In this document: one piece after another, positions 33,689 to 38,172 of the stretch
Position numbering within the stretch: the stretch's first letter is position 1
Layout of the letters: every line of letters begins with the position of its first letter
DNA from: Actinomycetaceae bacterium
Lineage (GTDB): Bacteria > Actinomycetota > Actinomycetes > Actinomycetales > Actinomycetaceae
Reading direction: 5' to 3'
Assembly: GCA_015062745.1 (NCBI GenBank)
Contig: SUUB01000010.1
Location: forward strand, 16,849-55,020
Length of the DNA: 38,172 nt
Made by a program: the position numbers and the translations under genes
Notes under the pieces: model-generated
The model's input: only the letters and a program-made list of their open reading frames with translations
Told to the model about the DNA's origin: nothing
Database searches by the model: none

Positions 33689-34954
33689 TCACCACAATGC
33701 GCGAGTCACGGTATCAGCCAACAGGCGGCCACGCAGTGTCAGCCGCAACCTGCCGCGCAGAGCCGCTCTCGGATCGACCAGTCCGTCGGCAATGAGGCTC
33801 GCCACCACTGCGGATTCGGTCCCCTGCGGCACGGCGATTCCTTCCGCCAGGCGAATGCCCAACATGATTGCTTCTTCACGCTGTTCCCGCTCCGTCAGCG
33901 TTTCCCGCGCCGCTGCGGGACTCTGCCCCACCGCAATGCGCTGCGCATAGGCCAGCGGGTGTTTGACGTTCCAGAAACGCGTCCCGCCGATGAAGGAATG
34001 CGCACCCGGTCCGTATCCCCACCAGTTCCCACCGGTCCAGTAGGCCAGATTATGCCGCGAGGAGTGGCCGGGTTGCGCCCAGTTCGAGATCTCGTACCAG
34101 CCATAGTGGGCTGCCGCCAGTTCTTGGTCGGCTATTTCATAGAAAGCTGCCTGCCGATCCGGGTCGGGCGCGGCGATTTCACCGCGCCGGATGCGCCCAC
34201 CCATTCGGGTATCGGGTTCTACGGTGAGCGCGTAGGCGCTGATATGGTCGGGACCCATCGCAATGGCTGCGGCCAGCGAGGCGCGCCAATCGGCCTCCGT
34301 CTCCCCCGGCGTGCCATAAATCAGATCGACGGAGACATTTAAACCCGCCTCCTGCGCCCACGTGACGGCCTTGCCCACCTGACCGGGCGTGTGCCGCCGC
34401 TCCAGCGTGCGCAGCACGTGGGGAACGGCAGACTGCATGCCGAAGGAGATCCGGGTGAAGCCGCCGTCGGCGAGTCGCCGTATTGAGTCTCTGGTCACCG
34501 ATTCGGGGTTGGCTTCGGTGGTAACCTCCGCTCCGCTCGCGAGGCCGTAGTTCCGTCGCAAGATGTCGAGCACACCAATAAGCGCCTGCGGCTCGAGAAG
34601 TGTCGGAGTGCCGCCACCGAAGAACACCGTGCGCAGCAGTCCATCGCCGCGTGGGGGTAGCGCCGTCGCCTCCCCCGCCGCCGACGGACCACCGCGTTGA
34701 CCCGCCTGCGCACTTTCCGCCTGCCACTCAAGCACGCGGCGACTCAGCTCGATTTCTCCACGCAGGCTGGTGGGAAAGTCTTCCGGCTGCGCACCCGGAC
34801 CCATGTGGAGATTACTGTAGGTGTTGAAATCGCAATACCCGCACCTTACCGCGCAGAAGGGAATATGCACGTACGCGGAAAATCCTCCGCTGACATCCGG
34901 CCGTGGGAGGCGACCATCGAGCGGCGCAGCTTCACCTTCCGGCAGGGAGGGCAC
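33689..34954 (-). CDS. hemW: Radical SAM heme chaperone HemW
   Basis: Radical SAM protein that binds heme and delivers it to target proteins; often misnamed coproporphyrinogen III oxidase. The 421 residues show the [4Fe-4S] motif CAVRCGYCDF with Cys34, Cys38 and Cys41, FFGGGTPTLL, ISFGMQSA and the heme-associated HNLAYW near 302. GYGPGAHSF also follows. It starts GTG at 34954, sharing its first base with the trmB stop codon. The segment at about 78-105 is a Gly/Ala-rich insert compared with typical members. Lies in the order lepA-trmB-hemW. Confidence 0.94.
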   Translation of the reverse strand: MPSLPEGEAAPLDGRLPRPDVSGGFSAYVHIPFCAVRCGYCDFNTYSNLHMGPGAQPEDFPTSLRGEIELSRRVLEWQAESAQAGQRGGPSAAGEATALPPRGDGLLRTVFFGGGTPTLLEPQALIGVLDILRRNYGLASGAEVTTEANPESVTRDSIRRLADGGFTRISFGMQSAVPHVLRTLERRHTPGQVGKAVTWAQEAGLNVSVDLIYGTPGETEADWRASLAAAIAMGPDHISAYALTVEPDTRMGGRIRRGEIAAPDPDRQAAFYEIADQELAAAHYGWYEISNWAQPGHSSRHNLAYWTGGNWWGYGPGAHSFIGGTRFWNVKHPLAYAQRIAVGQSPAAARETLTEREQREEAIMLGIRLAEGIAVPQGTESAVVASLIADGLVDPRAALRGRLRLTLRGRLLADTVTRALW

Positions 34955-35910
34955 TAGGCACCCGCCTGCCGCATATCGCTCACCCGCTGCGCCACGACGT
35001 CGTGAACATGACGACCGGCTTCCTGCCCCCGCCTTTCAAAACGAGTCAGCGGGCGCTCCCGCCAGCGCGGAGCAAACCCGCCGCGCGCGGGCTGCGAATC
35101 TGCCGGATCGGGGCGCTCACCGGCGTGGACATTTCGCAGCAGCGGCTCCGACTCAACGGTGTCTCGCATCTGCCAGGCGTAATCGTCCCAGTCGGTTGCG
35201 AGCCGCCAGAATCCCCCTGGTGCCAAGACATCGGCGACAACCGCCGCGAACGGTTCGGCCACCAGGCGTCGTTTGCGGTGGCGCGCCTTGCGCCACGGGT
35301 CGGGGAAAAAGGTCCACACTTCCTGCGCCCGCGGATTGCCCGCGTTCGGATGTGACGGGTCAACACCACGCAGAACCGTGCTCTCGCGCGGATCATCATA
35401 TGCCGCTGTCCGCAGGCCGAAAAGCACGGGGAGTGCCTGAGCCGCGTCAGCCTCCAGGAGACGGATATTGTGAACGCCTTCCTTCACCGCACGCGCCATG
35501 CATCGCGCAACACCCGGATGCCACGCCTCGATGGCAAGCACGTTCCAATCCGGATGCGCGCAGGCGAAAGCGACCATGTGTTCCCCCGAGCCGGGTCCGA
35601 TCTCGACGGCCAAGGGAGCCTGCCTCCCAAAAACCTCATTCAGGTCACAGTGCGCACGCGTCTCGATCGTCGTCGGCGTGGCGCCGCGCGGCAGGTCGAG
35701 CAGATATTCGCCGGCATGGCGCTCCATGATTTGCGCGAAGGGCCGCGCCATGCGCCCGCCCCGGCGCGAAAATGAGCGGATTCGTGCCGGATGATGCCCG
35801 GGCATATGCGGCTTCGCCGCTGCGTGCGTATCGCTATCGGAGTTTCGCTGCATATGTTCCGGGTCCACCGGCGAACCGTGAAGCTCCGGTTGGGAGGCAT
35901 TGCTGCTCAT
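34954..35910 (-). CDS. trmB: tRNA (guanine-N7-)-methyltransferase
   Basis: Methylates G46 in the variable loop of tRNA using SAM. The 318 residues contain [27 protein letters not shown] (motif I), [18 protein letters not shown] and [18 protein letters not shown], all typical of TrmB. A polar N-terminal tail of about 40 residues precedes [11 protein letters not shown], longer than in most members. ATG 35910 overlaps the lepA stop (ATGA). Here it lies between lepA and hemW, which are adjacent in many bacteria. Confidence 0.94.
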   Translation of the reverse strand: MSSNASQPELHGSPVDPEHMQRNSDSDTHAAAKPHMPGHHPARIRSFSRRGGRMARPFAQIMERHAGEYLLDLPRGATPTTIETRAHCDLNEVFGRQAPLAVEIGPGSGEHMVAFACAHPDWNVLAIEAWHPGVARCMARAVKEGVHNIRLLEADAAQALPVLFGLRTAAYDDPRESTVLRGVDPSHPNAGNPRAQEVWTFFPDPWRKARHRKRRLVAEPFAAVVADVLAPGGFWRLATDWDDYAWQMRDTVESEPLLRNVHAGERPDPADSQPARGGFAPRWRERPLTRFERRGQEAGRHVHDVVAQRVSDMRQAGA

Positions 35911-37766
35911 CGTTGCTTTCCCGTCGGCGCATCGGAGGTCAAGGCCGCCACGAATGCTTCTTGCGGCACGTCGACCCGCCCGATCGACTTCATACGCTTC
36001 TTGCCTTCCTTCTGTTTTTCAAGCAACTTGCGTTTGCGCGTGATGTCACCGCCATAACACTTGGCCAGCACATCCTTCCGAACCGCCTTGATCGTTTCCC
36101 GGGCAATAATGCGGCTTCCGATCGCCGCCTGTACCGGGATCTCGAATTGCTGGCGTGGAATAAGACTCTTGAGCTTCTTGGTCATCTCCACGCCGTAGGA
36201 GTAGGCCTTATCCCGGTGCACGATGGCGGAGAACGCGTCTACTGTTTCGTGATTGAGCAGGATATCGACCTTGACCAGATCCGCCTCCTGCTCCTCGTCG
36301 ACGTCGTAATCCAGTGATGCGTAGCCCTTCGTACGGCTCTTCAGCTGATCGAAGAAGTCGGTGACAATCTCCGCCAGCGGTAGGCGGTAGCGCAACTCCA
36401 AGCGGTCGGAGGAGAGATATTCCATTCCCAGTAGCGTGCCGCGCCGCTGCTGGCACAGTTCCATCAGGGTCCCCGTGTAGTCGCTCGGGCTTAAGATCGT
36501 TGCCCGTACCGAGGGCTCATAGATATGCGAGACCTTTCCCTCTGGGAATTCAGACGGGTTGGTCACCGTGACCTCCTCGCCTGCTTCAGTGACGACCCGG
36601 TATACCACCGAGGGGGCGGTGGCGATGATGTCAATGCCGAACTCACGCTCGATGCGCTCGCGAATGATCTCCAAATGCAGCATGCCGAGAAAACCACACC
36701 GAAATCCGAAACCGAGCGCCACCGAGTTCTCCGGCTCATATGACAGCGCCGAATCGTTGAGCTTGAGCTTATCCAGCGCGTCACGCAGGTCAGGGTAGTC
36801 CGAACCATCAATCGGGTAGATGCCGGAGAACACCATCGGCTTGGGATCCTGATAGCCATCCAAGGGTTGCGTAGCGGGGTCGGAGGCGCCGGTCACCGTG
36901 TCACCGACCCGGGATTGCCGGACGTCTTTCACACCGGTGATCAGGTAGCCGACCTCGCCGGCCGCCAGTCCTTCCGAAGGGGTCGGTTCCGGTGAGATCA
37001 CACCGATTTCGAGGAGTTCGTGCACCGCCGCCGTAGACATCATCTGGATTCGCTCACGGGGAGACAGCTGCCCGTCCTTCACGCGCACATAAGTGATGAC
37101 TCCGCGGTATGTGTCGTAGACGGAGTCGAAGATCATGGCGCGTGCACTGCCGGTGATCTCACCGGTCGGTGCGGGAACCTCCGCCACGATTCTGTCGAGA
37201 AGCTCCTCCACGCCCTCCCCGGTCTTTCCCGAAACAGCCAGGCACTGATCGGCATCGACGCCGAGCAGAGACACCAGTTCTTCCGTGTATTTCTCGGGTT
37301 GTGCCGACGGAAGGTCAATTTTGTTGAGTACTGGGATAATGGCGAGATCATTGTCCAAGGCCATGTACAGGTTCGCCAGGGTCTGCGCTTCGATGCCCTG
37401 AGTGGCGTCCACGAGCAGAATCGCTCCCTCACACGCCGCCAGTGAACGGTTCACCTCATAGGAGAAATCCACGTGCCCAGGGGTGTCGATCATATTCAGC
37501 GCGTACGCCTGCCCGTCCACCGTCCACGGCAGCCGCACCGCCTGTGATTTGATGGTGATGCCACGCTCACGTTCAATATCCATGCGATCCAGGTACTGGT
37601 CGCGCATCAGCCTCTCATCCACGATGCCGGTCAGCTGCAACATGCGGTCGGCAAGCGTGGATTTGCCGTGGTCGATATGCGCAATGATGCAGAAGTTACG
37701 GATCAGCTCCGGCGGCGTGGCTGCGGGCCGGATATCGTTCAACTCTGCGCTAGTCGAGGCGGGCAC
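35907..37766 (-). CDS. lepA: Elongation factor 4 (LepA)
   Basis: Ribosome-associated GTPase linked to back-translocation and 30S assembly. The 619 residues include AHIDHGKST (29-37), the DTPGHVD loop, NKIDLPSA, and the LepA-specific C-terminal domain ending with [26 protein letters not shown] choose GTG 37766, four bases after AAGGAG; a longer open frame upstream does not match the family. A likely -10, TACAAT, lies at 37800-37795. Confidence 0.96.
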   Translation of the reverse strand: MPASTSAELNDIRPAATPPELIRNFCIIAHIDHGKSTLADRMLQLTGIVDERLMRDQYLDRMDIERERGITIKSQAVRLPWTVDGQAYALNMIDTPGHVDFSYEVNRSLAACEGAILLVDATQGIEAQTLANLYMALDNDLAIIPVLNKIDLPSAQPEKYTEELVSLLGVDADQCLAVSGKTGEGVEELLDRIVAEVPAPTGEITGSARAMIFDSVYDTYRGVITYVRVKDGQLSPRERIQMMSTAAVHELLEIGVISPEPTPSEGLAAGEVGYLITGVKDVRQSRVGDTVTGASDPATQPLDGYQDPKPMVFSGIYPIDGSDYPDLRDALDKLKLNDSALSYEPENSVALGFGFRCGFLGMLHLEIIRERIEREFGIDIIATAPSVVYRVVTEAGEEVTVTNPSEFPEGKVSHIYEPSVRATILSPSDYTGTLMELCQQRRGTLLGMEYLSSDRLELRYRLPLAEIVTDFFDQLKSRTKGYASLDYDVDEEQEADLVKVDILLNHETVDAFSAIVHRDKAYSYGVEMTKKLKSLIPRQQFEIPVQAAIGSRIIARETIKAVRKDVLAKCYGGDITRKRKLLEKQKEGKKRMKSIGRVDVPQEAFVAALTSDAPTGKQR

Positions 37767-37800
37767 AGTACTCCTTCTCAGATGGACTCCGTCTATTGTA
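37767..37800 (-). promoter_or_regulatory. lepA promoter -10 and short leader
   Basis: TACAAT on the minus strand (37800-37795) lies 28 bases before the lepA GTG and would give a short leader carrying AAGGAG. TTGACG occurs only seven bases upstream of it, too close to act as its -35. Confidence 0.5.
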
Positions 37801-37908
37801 GGGGGTACGTCAAGGCGAGAATCCGCGGCACTCGGCAACGCCGTCCGGACCACCGCTGCATTGCGACGGCTACGCCACCATTGCACCACGCAGCAGAACC
37901 ATCGTCGT

Positions 37909-37995
37909 CTCACCGCGGGTCGCCCTCACCGTCCTTGTCCCACTGTCGTCACGTCACCATCCTTGCCTCACCGCCGTCGCCCCACCGCCCTTGCC
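37909..37995. repeat. Degenerate 13-15-bp tandem repeats upstream of lepA
   Basis: Consecutive units of about 15 bases share a CACCG-CCTTG pattern: 37909-37923 CTCACCGCGGGTCGC, 37924-37938 CCTCACCGTCCTTGT, 37939-37953 CCCACTGTCGTCACG, 37954-37967 TCACCATCCTTGCC, 37968-37980 TCACCGCCGTCGC, 37981-37995 CCCACCGCCCTTGCC. The tract sits in the 308-base divergent gap between lepA and the last gene; the rest of the gap shows only the lepA -10. Confidence 0.6.
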
Positions 37996-38074
37996 ACTCA
38001 TGCTTTTCCACCGACCGCTGCGCCCTTGGCTAAACCGCTCCGTTCTGGGACCCGTCCTGTGCAATGCTGTAGCT

Positions 38075-38172
38075 ATGTTCGGACTCTTCGGCAGCCTTAA
38101 AGACATCGTCCCCGTCATCGAGCAGTTGACGCGTCTACCCGGCCAAGCAGTCGCGCGCACGGGCCTGCTGTT
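38075..38172 (+). CDS. Start of an unidentified plus-strand gene, partial
   Basis: An open frame begins ATG 38075 and runs off the window: MFGLFGSLKDIVPVIEQL and onward, 32 full codons seen. The start has no ribosome-binding site; AATGCT six bases upstream may be a weak leaderless -10. The amphipathic start and clean frame suggest a real gene, but 32 residues are too few to assign a family. Confidence 0.5.
   Translation, partial: MFGLFGSLKDIVPVIEQLTRLPGQAVARTGLL

Noticed and set aside
35907..37913. lepA extended 49 codons upstream
   Set aside because: The extension has no LepA similarity and an AAGGAG ribosome-binding site points to GTG 37766.
37909..37995. CRISPR array
   Set aside because: Units are contiguous and degenerate with no unique spacers, and there are no cas genes nearby.
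37954..38160. Minus-strand 68-codon frame over the repeat tract
   Set aside because: It overlaps the repeats and the plus-strand start at 38075, has biased composition and no ribosome-binding site.

Overview
The window is a gene-dense stretch of a high-GC Gram-positive (Actinomycetota) chromosome. Evidence: GC-rich sequence and codon use; a PriA-type HisA; the gene order lepA-hemW-DUF3097-hrcA-dnaJ-rsmE-phoH-ybeY-corC-era and leuA-recO-uppS; IF3-L35-L20 next to an SseB-family gene; and a TANNNT -10 box 6-7 nt before several start codons (leaderless style). A pyruvate:ferredoxin oxidoreductase operon suggests a facultative or anaerobic member. I would guess Actinomycetaceae, but I cannot prove the family. 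Almost every gene is on the minus strand. The exceptions are a VIT-family transporter, a DUF3097 gene, a membrane protein and a partial gene at the right end. There are no rRNA or tRNA genes, insertion sequences, phage genes or CRISPR arrays.

Layout from left to right. (1) 1-4136: a four-gene operon read as porG-porA-porB-GltD-like flavoprotein (the last runs off the left edge). (2) 4274-6726: trmH-family methyltransferase and infC-rpmI-rplT, with a rho-independent terminator, a 15-bp tandem repeat and an AUC start codon on infC. (3) 7089-11826: hisC-hisB-hypothetical-hisH-hisA/priA-sseB. (4) 11926-13728: a universal stress protein and a divergent VIT transporter, lying between hisC and hisD. 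(5) 13937-18687: leuA-recO-uppS and hisD, headed by a previously unannotated leader peptide with four consecutive leucine codons and alternative hairpins, a textbook attenuator. (6) 18855-24068: a PP2C phosphatase, an FHA/winged-helix protein, a Ser/Thr kinase carrying a decayed PP2C domain, and a membrane-anchored hydrolase. These sit between era and leuA, which are neighbours in many actinobacteria. (7) 24068-31072: era, corC, ybeY, phoH, rsmE, dnaJ, hrcA, with a CIRCE heat-shock operator in front of hrcA. (8) 31325-37766: DUF3097 protein, an eight-helix membrane protein, hemW, trmB, lepA. (9) 37767-38172: a repeat-rich intergenic region and the first codons of a plus-strand gene.

The genes work together as translation and RNA maintenance (infC, rpmI, rplT, trmH, rsmE, ybeY, era, trmB, lepA), stress and chaperone control (hrcA, dnaJ, usp), histidine and leucine synthesis, cell-wall carrier lipid synthesis (uppS), DNA repair (recO) and fermentative pyruvate metabolism. 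The observations most worth following up are the leu attenuator, the kinase/pseudophosphatase-FHA-PP2C module, the forced AUC start of infC, the recurrent leaderless promoters and two short-period tandem repeat tracts. Everything comes from reading the sequence; no database search was run.
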